Source of the DNA: Jiulongibacter sediminis | GTDB taxonomy: Bacteria; Bacteroidota; Bacteroidia; Cytophagales; Spirosomataceae | Direction of reading: 5' to 3' | Length of the DNA stretch: 64,000 nt | NCBI RefSeq assembly: GCF_001306455.1 | Contig: NZ_LGTQ01000009.1 | Location: 62,001 to 126,000, forward strand | Shown: one piece after another, positions 9,819 through 18,211 of the stretch | Position numbering within the stretch: the first letter of the stretch is position 1 | Layout of the letters: each line of letters begins with the position of its first letter | Program-made: the position numbers and the translations under genes | Notes under the pieces: generated by a model | Databases searched by the model: none | What the model saw: only the letters and a program-made list of their open reading frames with translations | What the model was told of the DNA's origin: nothing

Positions 9819-11291
9819 TTATTTCAACTCCAAAGCCGTGATCATTGACTTCCAATCAAATACATCCATGGCTCCGCTGTCGCCGGTTAGTCTGATTTCG
9901 TATTGATCGTCTCCGTTTTCCAACGTGAGAACGATGGTTCTTTTGCCAAACATATTGGTGTCGGTGTAGGCAATCTCTTCACCCTTATACATTAGAGTAC
10001 CAGCCTCGTTTTCCATGCCGTCCATGGGCTTAATTTGGCTCATTGCTTTACCAAGAAACTCCATAAAATCCACTTTTTGGATTACCTGACCCAGGTATGA
10101 AGGTTCACCATCTTCTTTGGTCATAGGTGGCGGAGAGAGTTTGAAGCCATCACCTTCCTTACTTTCAGGGATTTCCATCGTTGGGGGCTCAGGCTCTTCC
10201 TCATAAACTTCCTCCTCGATAGGTCCGTAATGAGTGATACTCAAATTCAAAACCCCTTTCGAAGTGAAAATTTGACCTCCCTCCAATGTGGCATCATAAT
10301 CGTCAGATTCGTAATAGAAGTCTTTCAATGAGGCCGGTACCTGGAGGCTAATTTTATCATTTTCAAACGATTTCCAGTTTTGAGGAAGCATAAAATCAGA
10401 TCTCACATCCACTTCTCTGACTTGAAATCCGGCATCACGGTATTGCTTTAAAAGTCCGTTTGTTCCTACCAAATGGCCAGTGCCCACAGCGATGAAAACC
10501 GGAGCTGAACTCACTTCAGGAAGTGTTCGTTCAAACATAATATCGTTTCGCTGGACAATGAGTCGGTCATAAATTTTACTGTTCATCGATTGCTGCAGCA
10601 TTTCTTCAATATTCGACAAGGCAAACTGATGATAGGTATCAATAATCCCGGCTTGTCCTTCCAGGTAATTCATCACCGGCTTTTCCAGATCGCCGTTTTT
10701 GAGGAAACTGATGATTTTTTTTGCCGTCTTTTTGGTGAAGAAATTATCAGAAACTTTAATTCCGCCGAGAAGAGCATCCATCTGTTCATTCACATCCTCA
10801 ATGCCCACGATCTTTTTGCCACTGGCCAGAGCATATTGAGTGAGGTACTGATCCATCATTAAAGATCGCTCTCCTTTTTGTTCCATAAACATCGGTAAGG
10901 CTTTCTCCAGCAGGGGCAGCAGATCATTATTGATTCTATCAGCCATTTGTTGCGGAGTAATCTGTTTCTCTATCCCGGGGAAGAGCTGGTCTACAAAAAA
11001 CGATTTTATGCGGCTGCTGTCTAAGGTTGGCAGTATTTCCATCACCGTAGACTTCAAGGCATCTTTTGACAGAGAACCGTCATTCATATCAATCTCAAAA
11101 AAGGCTTTTTCACTCGCATTGATGGCCACATACACGCTGTCATTGAAATTAAAGACCTTGTCATTGGTCATGTGTATAGTGCCAAAAAGATAGCTCTTGT
11201 GCGGCAAACCAGGTTTGGTAAGCTCAAAAAGGGTTGACCGCTGAGCAAAAAGAGATGGGCTAAACAAGAGAAGGAAGATGATTCTTTTCAT
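9819..11291 (-). CDS. TraB/GumN-family protein with extra C-terminal domain
   Basis: Exported protein (signal peptide to about residue 16) of the TraB/PrgY/GumN family, whose members are thought to be metal-dependent proteases related to Tiki. The N-terminal half shows the family motifs: SYLFGTIHM near residue 35, KKIVGIEDVNEQMDAL in the middle, and FIAVGTGHLVG near residue 270, each providing conserved Gly, His or Glu residues. After residue 300 there is an additional domain of about 190 residues interrupted by a Pro/Glu-rich linker (about residues 360-385), which is not part of the usual family length of about 290. The gene is convergent with the large secreted protein upstream. Activity is inferred from the family only. 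Confidence 0.75.
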   Translation of the reverse strand: MKRIIFLLLFSPSLFAQRSTLFELTKPGLPHKSYLFGTIHMTNDKVFNFNDSVYVAINASEKAFFEIDMNDGSLSKDALKSTVMEILPTLDSSRIKSFFVDQLFPGIEKQITPQQMADRINNDLLPLLEKALPMFMEQKGERSLMMDQYLTQYALASGKKIVGIEDVNEQMDALLGGIKVSDNFFTKKTAKKIISFLKNGDLEKPVMNYLEGQAGIIDTYHQFALSNIEEMLQQSMNSKIYDRLIVQRNDIMFERTLPEVSSAPVFIAVGTGHLVGTNGLLKQYRDAGFQVREVDVRSDFMLPQNWKSFENDKISLQVPASLKDFYYESDDYDATLEGGQIFTSKGVLNLSITHYGPIEEEVYEEEPEPPTMEIPESKEGDGFKLSPPPMTKEDGEPSYLGQVIQKVDFMEFLGKAMSQIKPMDGMENEAGTLMYKGEEIAYTDTNMFGKRTIVLTLENGDDQYEIRLTGDSGAMDVFDWKSMITALELK

Positions 11292-11372
11292 GACAAACGG
11301 GTTTGAGACTGGAGTAAATTTAAAACCATTTGACCGCTTAATTGAAGTTTTGGGTCAAAGGCAGCCAGTTTT

Positions 11373-12221
11373 CTATTTTGTGGAGGTTAGTTTCCTGACA
11401 AATTCTCCGGGGTTTTCACCGGACACCTTTTTAAAAACGCGGGTAAAATACGACAGGCTCTCAAAACCACAATTAAAACAGGCGTCTGAAATAGAATGAT
11501 TGTTTTCCAGCATCAGTTTGGCTTGGCTAACCCGGTACCGATTCACAAAATCGGTGAAAGTGGAACCGGTTCTTTTTTTGAAATAGCGACTGAAACCCTC
11601 CCGCGAGAAATGGTGGGCTTCGGCGATTTCTTCCAGTGAAATTTTCTCCTGAAAATGGGTGTCAATGAACGTATAAATGGAGCGGATTCTGTTTTCGTCG
11701 TTTTGATTGATCAAACGAGTGTAGGGTTCATCGTGTAGCAGTTCACTTTCTGTGAACTGACTCAAATCACTCAGAATTTTTAGGATTTCAATGTATCGGT
11801 TAAAAGAGTGAAGGTTTTCCAAATCAAAAAGTCGCTGACCGATTTCCTTTTTCTCCTTACTGCCCAAAGCAATTCCGTATTTGGCCTTTTCAAAAAGTGA
11901 GCCCAAATGTTTTAGTTCAGGTGTTTTGAGCAATTGTTCACTGACGAAGTCTTTGTCAAGATGCAAAACCACCTTTCGATATTCGGTTTTGATACCATGG
12001 TCAAAATTGAGATGCGGAATATTGGAGCCAATCAGCACCAAGTCAGAGCCCGAAAAGTGGGAAATATGATCGCCCACGTGACGTTTCCCCCGTTCGGCTT
12101 CAATGTAAACGAGCTCAAGCTCAGGATGAAAATGCCAGTAGAAGAGATCGCTCAGTCGAGGATTGAACATCAGCTGAAATGATTTGTCTTCTGATTTAAT
12201 CTGCTCCAGCTCAATTTTCAT
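11373..12221 (-). CDS. AraC-family transcriptional regulator, cupin sensor
   Basis: DNA-binding regulator with an N-terminal cupin-type sensor (FYWHFHPELELVYIE) and a C-terminal AraC double helix-turn-helix (ISLEEIAEAHHFSREGFSRYF and CFNCGFESLSYFTRVFKKV). I chose the ATG at 12221, giving MKIELEQIKSEDKSF, because this is where the conserved cupin domain begins; an upstream ATG at 12263 would add 14 unconserved residues. It is divergent from the PhyH-type dioxygenase gene at 12358, so regulation of that gene and of itself from the shared intergenic region is likely. The ligand is unknown; homologs often respond to sugars. Confidence 0.8.
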   Translation of the reverse strand: MKIELEQIKSEDKSFQLMFNPRLSDLFYWHFHPELELVYIEAERGKRHVGDHISHFSGSDLVLIGSNIPHLNFDHGIKTEYRKVVLHLDKDFVSEQLLKTPELKHLGSLFEKAKYGIALGSKEKKEIGQRLFDLENLHSFNRYIEILKILSDLSQFTESELLHDEPYTRLINQNDENRIRSIYTFIDTHFQEKISLEEIAEAHHFSREGFSRYFKKRTGSTFTDFVNRYRVSQAKLMLENNHSISDACFNCGFESLSYFTRVFKKVSGENPGEFVRKLTSTK

Positions 12222-12315
12222 TTCAATGCATTTATTGGGATTAAAAATAAATTGATTGGTCAATATAGTTCAAAAATTGTGTGTTTTTCTGAAAATCTAA
12301 GGGAATTGACATTCT

Positions 12316-12323
12316 TAAATTTG
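12316..12323 (+). promoter_or_regulatory. Possible -7 promoter box for the dioxygenase gene
   Basis: TAAATTTG matches the Bacteroidota -7 consensus TAnnTTTG and lies 34 bases before the ATG at 12358. I see no well-placed TTTG -33 element, so the call is weak and may need an activator such as the divergent AraC protein. Confidence 0.35.
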
Positions 12324-12357
12324 TCTTATTCAATCTTGATAAAGAAATATTACTAAT

Positions 12358-13338
12358 ATGGAGAACAGAACAATGGCGACCATGGCACCCATGCCGGTCA
12401 ATGAGCATACCGATATTCCCGGAAACCCTTCAACAGCCAAAAGCAGCACGCAGAAACTAAGAACCGAAGCGACCGCTGACAGTCTGAGAGTGCTGACAGA
12501 AGAGCAATGGAATTTCTGGTTAGAGAATGGCTATGTGGTCATCAAAAATGCAGTTCCCAGAGAGCAGGCATTAGAAACTGCGACTTTTCTGTGGGAGTTT
12601 GAAGACAAAGACCCGAACGACAAAAGTACGTGGTACACAGCACCAAGAGCCGAAATGCAAATGAAAGAACTCGCCGGTACCGGGATGGTGGAAGTGTATA
12701 ATAACCAGCATCTATGGAATAACCGACAGATGCAAAAAGTGTATGATGCTTTTGTAGATATTTGGGGCACTGAAAAACTTTGGGTAACAATTGATAGGGC
12801 CAATTTGAATTTCCCAATGCGGCCGGGGCATGAGTACAAGGCCTTCATCCACTGGGATTATGACCCTGAGACCAAGCCTCAACAGGTACAGGGGGTGTTA
12901 GCGTTAGCCGATCAAACAGATGAAAATATGGGTGGTTTTCAATGTATCCCGTGGCTTTTTAGAAATTACGATACCTGGAAACTCTCTCAGCCAGAAGATC
13001 GTAATCATTTTCAACCCAATACCACTGGTCTGGAGAATGAAATAGTTAAAGTGCCCTTAGAAGCCGGTGATTTACTTATTTTCAATAGTTCAGAACCTCA
13101 CGGAATCAGAGCTAACCGCTCAGAAGATAAAGTTCGTATAGCCCAATACATCTCTATGATGCCCGCTCAGGAAGAAAACGAGCCGCTAAAAGAATGGCGA
13201 ATTAACTCCTGGAAAAACCGAATTGCCCCTGAAGGTTACGCCTTCCCCGGCGACCCGAGAAATTGGGAGCAAACGAAGTATGGAACGGCTCAATTAACAG
13301 AGTTGGGTGAGAAATTGCTGGGCTTAAGGAAGTGGTAG
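12358..13338 (+). CDS. Phytanoyl-CoA dioxygenase (PhyH) family oxygenase
   Basis: Fe(II)/2-oxoglutarate-dependent oxygenase of the PhyH superfamily, 326 residues, predicted cytoplasmic. The metal facial triad can be read as His165-x-Asp167 in FIHWDYD and His248 in SSEPHGIRANRS, with a downstream Arg suited to bind 2-oxoglutarate. The first 45 residues are low-complexity (Met/Pro/Ser/Thr) and probably flexible. The gene is divergent from an AraC regulator, and a second, distantly related PhyH gene lies at 18212-18991. The substrate is unknown; hydroxylation of a small organic molecule or lipid is the general expectation. Confidence 0.8.
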   Translation: MENRTMATMAPMPVNEHTDIPGNPSTAKSSTQKLRTEATADSLRVLTEEQWNFWLENGYVVIKNAVPREQALETATFLWEFEDKDPNDKSTWYTAPRAEMQMKELAGTGMVEVYNNQHLWNNRQMQKVYDAFVDIWGTEKLWVTIDRANLNFPMRPGHEYKAFIHWDYDPETKPQQVQGVLALADQTDENMGGFQCIPWLFRNYDTWKLSQPEDRNHFQPNTTGLENEIVKVPLEAGDLLIFNSSEPHGIRANRSEDKVRIAQYISMMPAQEENEPLKEWRINSWKNRIAPEGYAFPGDPRNWEQTKYGTAQLTELGEKLLGLRKW

Positions 13339-13447
13339 AATAGTTTGTTAAAAGCATAATTGACTTAAAAAGATTAAAATATGAGGCGAATAGATAACAT
13401 ATTCGGCTCATTAACTTTTATGCCCTGAGATCTTTGAGGAGAACCGA

Positions 13448-13468
13448 TGAGTGAGCTCGTCGAACTCA
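13448..13468. repeat. REP-like hairpin with GAGCTCGTCGA loop
   Basis: Perfect 5-bp arms TGAGT / ACTCA around the 11-base loop GAGCTCGTCGA. The same loop type, with different but self-complementary arms, occurs at 22781-22803. The right arm supplies the TGA stop codon of the GlxA-type regulator gene. Confidence 0.6.
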
Positions 13469-14434
13469 ACCCACCTTTGCATACTTATTCCTATACTCCA
13501 CCGGCGTAAGCCCGGTCACCTTTCTGAAAACTTCACGGAAGGCTTTGTTATCTGAGTAGCCCACTTCGTACATAACTTCGCTAACATTCTTTCTACTGGC
13601 TTCAAATTGCCTTTTAGCAGCCTCTACACGAACCCGCTGAAGGTATTCTACTACGGTATTATTGGTGGCGTTTTTGAAACGGCGTTCAAAAGTCCGGCGG
13701 TTGACGGCGATATAGTCGGCTAGCTCGTCTACCGTTACTTTTTCATTGAATTTTGATTCAATCAGTTCCTGAGCTTTGAGAATTTCAGGGTCATTGTGAT
13801 TTTTCTGGGCACTGAAAATCGTGAAATATCCCTGATCAAATCGATCAATATCAATAGCAAAAAATTTGGCTGCCATGATGGCCGTATTGCGATCGGTATA
13901 TTTTTCAAGCAGGTACAGAAGCAGGTTCCAGATAGAATTGGCACCTCCGCTACTGTATATGCCGTCCTCGTCGGAGATGATGGTTCCATCCAGCAGTTCT
14001 ACTTGTGGAAACATCAACCTGAATTGATCGTAGTACGCCCAATGAGTAGAGCATTTTTTGCCGTTAGCAAGGCCTGTATTGGCCAGTAAAAAAGCTCCAA
14101 TACATAGTGAAGCGATTTCGGAACCGTTTCTATACATTGATTTCAGCCAATCTAAGGCAGGTTCATTCTTTTCCAGAGCTTGCTGCACGTCACCATAAAG
14201 GGCCGGCAAAATCACCAGATCAGTTTTTTTAACCTGATCAATAGTCTTATGCGTTTTGATTTCATATTCACCATCCTGAGCCGCTACCGATTTTGTCATG
14301 CCAACGAATTCAACCTCAAAAAGTGGCTCTTTCCCCTGCCACTGCAAAAACTGATTGGCCGAAGTAAAAAGACGGTATGGTGGTGAGATAGCTTCCATTA
14401 CGGCCTGCTCGGGAACAAATACGGTGACGTGCAT
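13466..14434 (-). CDS. GlxA-type regulator (DJ-1/PfpI domain plus AraC HTH)
   Basis: A 322-residue transcription factor with an N-terminal DJ-1/PfpI (glutamine-amidotransferase-like) sensor and a C-terminal AraC-type HTH. In the sensor, SLCIGAFLLANTGLANGKKC contains the nucleophile-elbow Cys followed by the usual His in STHWAYYDQF. The HTH half reads VTVDELADYIAVNRRTFERRF and VMYEVGYSDNKAFREVFRKV. It is divergent from the SRPBCC gene that opens the cluster of small-molecule-binding proteins at 14563-18175, and it is the obvious candidate regulator of that cluster. Its stop codon lies within a REP-like hairpin. Ligand unknown. Confidence 0.85.
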   Translation of the reverse strand: MHVTVFVPEQAVMEAISPPYRLFTSANQFLQWQGKEPLFEVEFVGMTKSVAAQDGEYEIKTHKTIDQVKKTDLVILPALYGDVQQALEKNEPALDWLKSMYRNGSEIASLCIGAFLLANTGLANGKKCSTHWAYYDQFRLMFPQVELLDGTIISDEDGIYSSGGANSIWNLLLYLLEKYTDRNTAIMAAKFFAIDIDRFDQGYFTIFSAQKNHNDPEILKAQELIESKFNEKVTVDELADYIAVNRRTFERRFKNATNNTVVEYLQRVRVEAAKRQFEASRKNVSEVMYEVGYSDNKAFREVFRKVTGLTPVEYRNKYAKVG

Positions 14435-14562
14435 AGATGATTTTTTTGTTAAAGTTAGCTTTTTCTTTTGTCGTATACCACCCCTTTAGTAGTCGGGATT
14501 GCACACTTTTTTTGCAGATATTTAGAGCCAACTTTGTAAAAAACAAAATCAAGATCAGCGAA

Positions 14563-14973
14563 ATGGAAAAGATTAAAATAGAAGCTGAAGTAAACGCACC
14601 CGTATCCAAAGTATGGGAATACTGGACTGCCCCGGAGCACATTGTGAACTGGAATTTCGCTAGTGACGACTGGTGCTGTCCTTCAGCCAGCAATGATTTA
14701 AAAGCGGGAGGGAAATATTCAGCCCGAATGGAAGCCAAGGATGGTAGTTTTGGTTTTGACTTTACGGCTGTCTATGACAAAGTGGTTCAAAATAGTCTTA
14801 TTCAGTACACCATGGAAGATGGACGTGTAGCTCTCACAGATTTTGAGGATTTAGGAGATAGTACCAAAGTGACCACTCATTTTGATGCCGAAGATCAAAA
14901 CCCGGTCGAAATGCAACAGCAAGGTTGGCAGGCTATTTTGAATAATTTTAAGACCTATATAGAGAAGAATTAA
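14563..14973 (+). CDS. SRPBCC (AHSA1-type) domain protein
   Basis: A 136-residue START/Bet v1-like protein with a deep hydrophobic pocket. The start MEKIKIEAEVNAPVSKVWEYW is the standard beginning of AHSA1-like domains, so I use the ATG at 14563; the longer reading frame from 14437 would add 42 residues of unconserved hydrophobic sequence that overlaps the promoter region of the divergent regulator. Motifs include WTAPEHIVNWNFASDDWCCP and the C-terminal amphipathic helix QQQGWQAILNNFKTYIE. First of seven closely spaced plus-strand genes encoding small binding folds. Ligand unknown. Confidence 0.8.
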   Translation: MEKIKIEAEVNAPVSKVWEYWTAPEHIVNWNFASDDWCCPSASNDLKAGGKYSARMEAKDGSFGFDFTAVYDKVVQNSLIQYTMEDGRVALTDFEDLGDSTKVTTHFDAEDQNPVEMQQQGWQAILNNFKTYIEKN

Positions 14974-15019
14974 TTGCCACACTTTTAACCAGAAACTTTC
15001 AACTTTTAACCATCAAAAA

Positions 15020-15457
15020 ATGGCATCAGTAAGTATATATCTCAATTTCCCGAACAGAACTGAAGAAGCGTTCAATTTCTATAAAGAAGTATTTCAAACC
15101 GAATTTATTGGGCCCATCAGCCGGTTTAGCGATGTGCCTCCCGAAGTGGGTAGTCCTTCGCTTCCTGAAGAAGCCTTGAATGGGGTTATGCACGTAGAAT
15201 TGCCCATTACAGCCGGCTTTAAACTCATGGGAACCGATGCACCCGAATGTATGGGATTTAATGTTATTCAAGGAAATAATGTAAATATTAATCTCATGCC
15301 AGATACTCGGAAAGAAACTGAACGGCTTTTTAAGGAATTAAGCACTGGTGGAGTAATAAGGCAGGAGCTTCAGGACATGTTCTGGGGTGATTACTACGGA
15401 AGCTTAACCGATAAATTTGGTATTCAATGGATGTTTAATTGCTCTGAGAAGAAGTGA
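15020..15457 (+). CDS. VOC/PhnB-like glyoxalase-fold protein
   Basis: A 145-residue protein of the vicinal-oxygen-chelate fold, PhnB/demethylubiquinone-methyltransferase-like subgroup. The N-terminal SIYLNFPNRTEEAFNFYKEVF and C-terminal WGDYYGSLTDKFGIQWMFNC are the signature strands. The usual metal-binding His/Glu set is not clearly retained, so it may bind a ligand without metal catalysis. It follows the SRPBCC gene by 46 bases and is one of three VOC genes in this cluster (others at 15969 and 17347). Function unknown; antibiotic sequestration or stress-metabolite handling are family-level possibilities only. Confidence 0.75.
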   Translation: MASVSIYLNFPNRTEEAFNFYKEVFQTEFIGPISRFSDVPPEVGSPSLPEEALNGVMHVELPITAGFKLMGTDAPECMGFNVIQGNNVNINLMPDTRKETERLFKELSTGGVIRQELQDMFWGDYYGSLTDKFGIQWMFNCSEKK

Positions 15458-15560
15458 TTTTAAGACTTAAGACAAAAGACTCAACAAGAATCCGGGTCAA
15501 TCAGTAGAATCTGTGGAATTCGTGTTGCTCTAAAACAAAACTCTAAACCCTTTTACAATA
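15458..15560. repeat. Word-like repetitive spacer
   Basis: The 103-base gap between two co-directional genes contains reiterated short words (TTAAGACTTAAGACAAAAGAC, then GAATCTGTGGAATTCGTG). Similar repetitive spacer text occurs at 21668-21770, 24480-24678 and 25786-25909. It looks like a dispersed intergenic repeat rather than a regulatory site. Confidence 0.4.
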
Positions 15561-15953
15561 ATGGAAAACATATCTAAAACCAGACTCTGGATCAGTCGGA
15601 TCATGAGCGGCTTTGTAGTATTATTTTTAACCTTTGATATCGTGATGAAATTCATGAAACCCGAGGAGGTGATTACCACAACGGTGAATGAGCTTGGCTA
15701 TCAGGAACATCATATTGCAACCATGGGAATCCTGTTATTGATTTCTACTATCCTATATGTTATTCCCAAGACGTCGATTCTTGGTGCTGTTTTACTGACT
15801 GGCTATTTGGGTGGAGCTATCGCTACGCATTTGCGGGTAGATAATCCACTATTTAGTCACTTGCTGTTTCCTGTATATTTTGGAATTCTTCTTTGGGGCG
15901 GTCTTTGGCTCAGAAATGAAAAATTACGGTCCATTTTTCCCTTGATCAGCTAA
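15561..15953 (+). CDS. DoxX-like membrane protein
   Basis: A 130-residue integral membrane protein with four predicted membrane segments: IMSGFVVLFLTFDIVMKFM, IATMGILLLISTILYVI, ILGAVLLTGYLGGAIATHL and LLFPVYFGILLWGGLWL. This arrangement and the GYLGGAIATHLR motif match the DoxX-like family that is common in Bacteroidota next to SRPBCC, VOC and GyrI-like genes. DoxX family members are loosely tied to redox stress, but no activity is established for this subgroup. Sixteen bases separate it from the next VOC gene. Confidence 0.75.
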   Translation: MENISKTRLWISRIMSGFVVLFLTFDIVMKFMKPEEVITTTVNELGYQEHHIATMGILLLISTILYVIPKTSILGAVLLTGYLGGAIATHLRVDNPLFSHLLFPVYFGILLWGGLWLRNEKLRSIFPLIS

Positions 15954-15968
15954 ATCTTTAAATAAGAA

Positions 15969-16829
15969 ATGAAAAGTCCGAAAATCTACCCGGCCATATG
16001 GTTTAACAATAATGGTACAGAGGCTGCAAAGTTTTATTGCTCACTTTTTGAGAATTCCATTATTATCAATGAATTTCAAACCGCAGTTACTTTTGAACTG
16101 GATGGCTATTACATGATGGGAATCAATGGTGGCCCCATGTTTAAGCCAAACCCGTCCATTTCCTTTTATGTGGAATGTGATTCGGTGGAAGAGATTGATG
16201 AAAAATTTAAGAAACTCTCGGAGGATGGAATGGTGATGATGCCGCTGGATGCATATCCATGGACGGCACGTTATGCATTCCTCGAAGATCGATTTGGGGT
16301 TTCGTGGCAGTTAAACCTTCGGGCAGAAGGCAATACCAATCAAAAAATCACTCCGAGTTTACTCTTTGTTAACCAGAAAAATGGAAAGGCAGCTGATGCG
16401 GTAAAGCTTTATACCTCAGTGTTTAATAAGGGGCGAAACTTAGAAATGTCTCATTATGGATCGGGCCAGGGCAATACGGAAGGCCATGTACTTTTTTCAA
16501 GATCAGAGATTGATGGATTTCAATTCATAGCTATGGATGGCCCCGGAGAACATCAGTTTGATTTCAATGAAGGCGTATCAATTTTAGTTTCAACTGAAGA
16601 TCAGAAGGAAACTGATTATTTCTGGGAAAAGCTAACGGCTAACGGAGGTGAGGAGGTGCAGTGCGGTTGGCTGAAAGATCCGTTTGGGGTAACCTGGCAA
16701 ATTGTTCCAAAACGATTTATGGAATTGATCAGCTCAGGAAATCCCGAACAAACCAAACGTGTTTTCGATGCCATGATGCCCATGAAAAAACTCATCATCG
16801 CGGACTTGGAGAAGGCGGCGGAAAGTTGA
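15969..16829 (+). CDS. Two-domain VOC/PhnB-like protein
   Basis: A 286-residue protein made of two tandem PhnB-type vicinal-oxygen-chelate domains: residues about 3-118 (PAIWFNNNGTEAAKFYCSLF to DRFGVSWQLNL) and about 125-258 (PSLLFVNQKNGKAADAVKLY to DPFGVTWQIVP). The conserved 'FG(V/I)xWQ' ending appears in both halves. A C-terminal helix follows (ISSGNPEQTKRVFDAMMPMKKLIIADLEKA), typical of this family. The single-domain VOC neighbours at 15020 and 17347 correspond to each half. No substrate can be named. Confidence 0.8.
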   Translation: MKSPKIYPAIWFNNNGTEAAKFYCSLFENSIIINEFQTAVTFELDGYYMMGINGGPMFKPNPSISFYVECDSVEEIDEKFKKLSEDGMVMMPLDAYPWTARYAFLEDRFGVSWQLNLRAEGNTNQKITPSLLFVNQKNGKAADAVKLYTSVFNKGRNLEMSHYGSGQGNTEGHVLFSRSEIDGFQFIAMDGPGEHQFDFNEGVSILVSTEDQKETDYFWEKLTANGGEEVQCGWLKDPFGVTWQIVPKRFMELISSGNPEQTKRVFDAMMPMKKLIIADLEKAAES

Positions 16830-16892
16830 CGGATACCAGTCTAAAAAAACACACACTCGACATCGGACTTCAAACATCTGACATTCAAAACG

Positions 16893-17306
16893 ATGGAAAT
16901 AAAAACTCATCATTTCGCACAGGATCTTACTGTCTATTGCAAAAAAGCCGAAAGCTTTCCCATGGGTGTGAAGGCGGCTTTTCAATACATGCATTCTCTG
17001 GTAGAGTTTGATCCGGACCGTATGCAATTAGGTCTTTCCAAAATATTGCCGGATGGTGGCATGGATTATTGGGCCGGAAGTCAGGAACTTCGTGAAGGAG
17101 AGTTTCAAAGACATAATTTAGAAACATTAACCGTTCCAGCGGGTGATTATCAATATGTTTCGGTAAAAGGATATATGGAGAACATCCCGTCAATAGGAGA
17201 GGCCTTTACCTATTTACTGAAGCATGTTCATCACAAAGAGCACCCTTTGGGGATAGAATGGTATGTGAGCATGGAGGAGGTTTGGTGTATGCTCAGGCTG
17301 GCTTGA
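16893..17306 (+). CDS. GyrI-like small-molecule-binding protein
   Basis: A 137-residue stand-alone GyrI-like (AraC effector-binding, SHV-fold) domain. The pattern of an N-terminal FPMGVKAAFQYMHSLV helix, the strand ETLTVPAGDYQYVSVKGYMENIP and the final GIEWYVSMEEVW, with the conserved Glu near the C-terminus, matches the family. Such domains bind or hydrolyse small hydrophobic or cationic molecules. It sits in the small-fold cluster between two VOC genes; a second GyrI-like protein is at 29264-29749. Confidence 0.65.
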   Translation: MEIKTHHFAQDLTVYCKKAESFPMGVKAAFQYMHSLVEFDPDRMQLGLSKILPDGGMDYWAGSQELREGEFQRHNLETLTVPAGDYQYVSVKGYMENIPSIGEAFTYLLKHVHHKEHPLGIEWYVSMEEVWCMLRLA

Positions 17307-17346
17307 GCCTGGTTTTTCGGGATTTATTAAAATGAAAGGATAAAAA

Positions 17347-17775
17347 ATGGCAAGTATCAACCCCTACATCCATTTCAACGGCAACTGCGAAGAGGCTTTC
17401 AATCTCTATAAAGCGGCCTTTGGCGGCGAGTTTTCAAAACTGGTGCGTTACAAAGAATTTCCAATGAACCCTGATTTTCCTATCACCGAAGAGGAGGCCA
17501 ATAAGATCTTCCAAATCGCTCTGCCAATAGGTAAGAACAATGTGCTTATGGGCAATGACACCCCAAAGTTCATGGGAAGGCATAACGAGAGCGAGACCCG
17601 AAGTAAAATCCATGTGAGTGCTAAGAGCAAAGAGAAAGCAGAATATATCTTCAAAGCCCTCTCAGAAGGCGGAGAAATAGAAATGCCCTTTAATGAGACC
17701 GCTCCGGGCTCATTCTTTGGTATGTTCAGAGATAAATTTGGGATAGAGTGGATGGTGGAGTTTAATGTAGATTAG
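17347..17775 (+). CDS. VOC/PhnB-like glyoxalase-fold protein
   Basis: A 142-residue single-domain PhnB-type VOC protein: SINPYIHFNGNCEEAFNLYKAAFGGEF at the start, NVLMGNDTPKFMG in the middle and GSFFGMFRDKFGIEWMVEF at the end. This is the most typical member of the three in the cluster. The next gene starts 22 bases after its stop codon. The family assignment is clear from these signature strands; substrate unknown. Confidence 0.8.
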   Translation: MASINPYIHFNGNCEEAFNLYKAAFGGEFSKLVRYKEFPMNPDFPITEEEANKIFQIALPIGKNNVLMGNDTPKFMGRHNESETRSKIHVSAKSKEKAEYIFKALSEGGEIEMPFNETAPGSFFGMFRDKFGIEWMVEFNVD

Positions 17776-17797
17776 TTTTTTCAAACAGAAACATAAA

Positions 17798-18175
17798 ATG
17801 AAATTTATTGTACCCGATAACTGCGATAACTCCCCCAAAGCTCAGTTGCTCATTACTTTCAATGAAGCCTTCACGAAAAATGATATTTCGGCTATTCTTG
17901 ACGTGGTGGAGGATGACATTCAATGGACGCTGGTCGGTGACAAAGAAATTAAAGGCAAAGAAGCTTTTGAGAAAGAGCTGAAAATCATGGTTGATTTCTC
18001 CATGAATTCTATGGAAATCTTCAATGTCATCACCCATGGGAAGGCCGCTGCGGTTAATGGCCTGATCATTGGGGCTGATGATAAAGTCTACGAATTCTGT
18101 GATATCTATACGTTTAAAAGTGCCGGGGCGAATAAGATAAAAGAGATTAGATCATTCATTATACTGAAGAAATAA
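17798..18175 (+). CDS. SnoaL-like (NTF2 fold) protein
   Basis: A 125-residue cone-shaped alpha+beta barrel protein of the SnoaL/NTF2 superfamily. The segment AFTKNDISAILDVVEDDIQWTLVGDKEIKGKEAFEKEL is the characteristic helix-strand start, followed by HGKAAAVNGLIIGADDKVYEFCDIYTFKSAG and IKEIRSFIILK. The usual catalytic Asp/His pair is not obvious. Last gene of the seven-gene small-fold run; it is convergent with the PhyH gene, 36 bases away. Confidence 0.75.
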   Translation: MKFIVPDNCDNSPKAQLLITFNEAFTKNDISAILDVVEDDIQWTLVGDKEIKGKEAFEKELKIMVDFSMNSMEIFNVITHGKAAAVNGLIIGADDKVYEFCDIYTFKSAGANKIKEIRSFIILKK

Positions 18176-18211
18176 GATTAGATAAAAAAGATTAAGAATC
18201 GCCTTTCCTAA

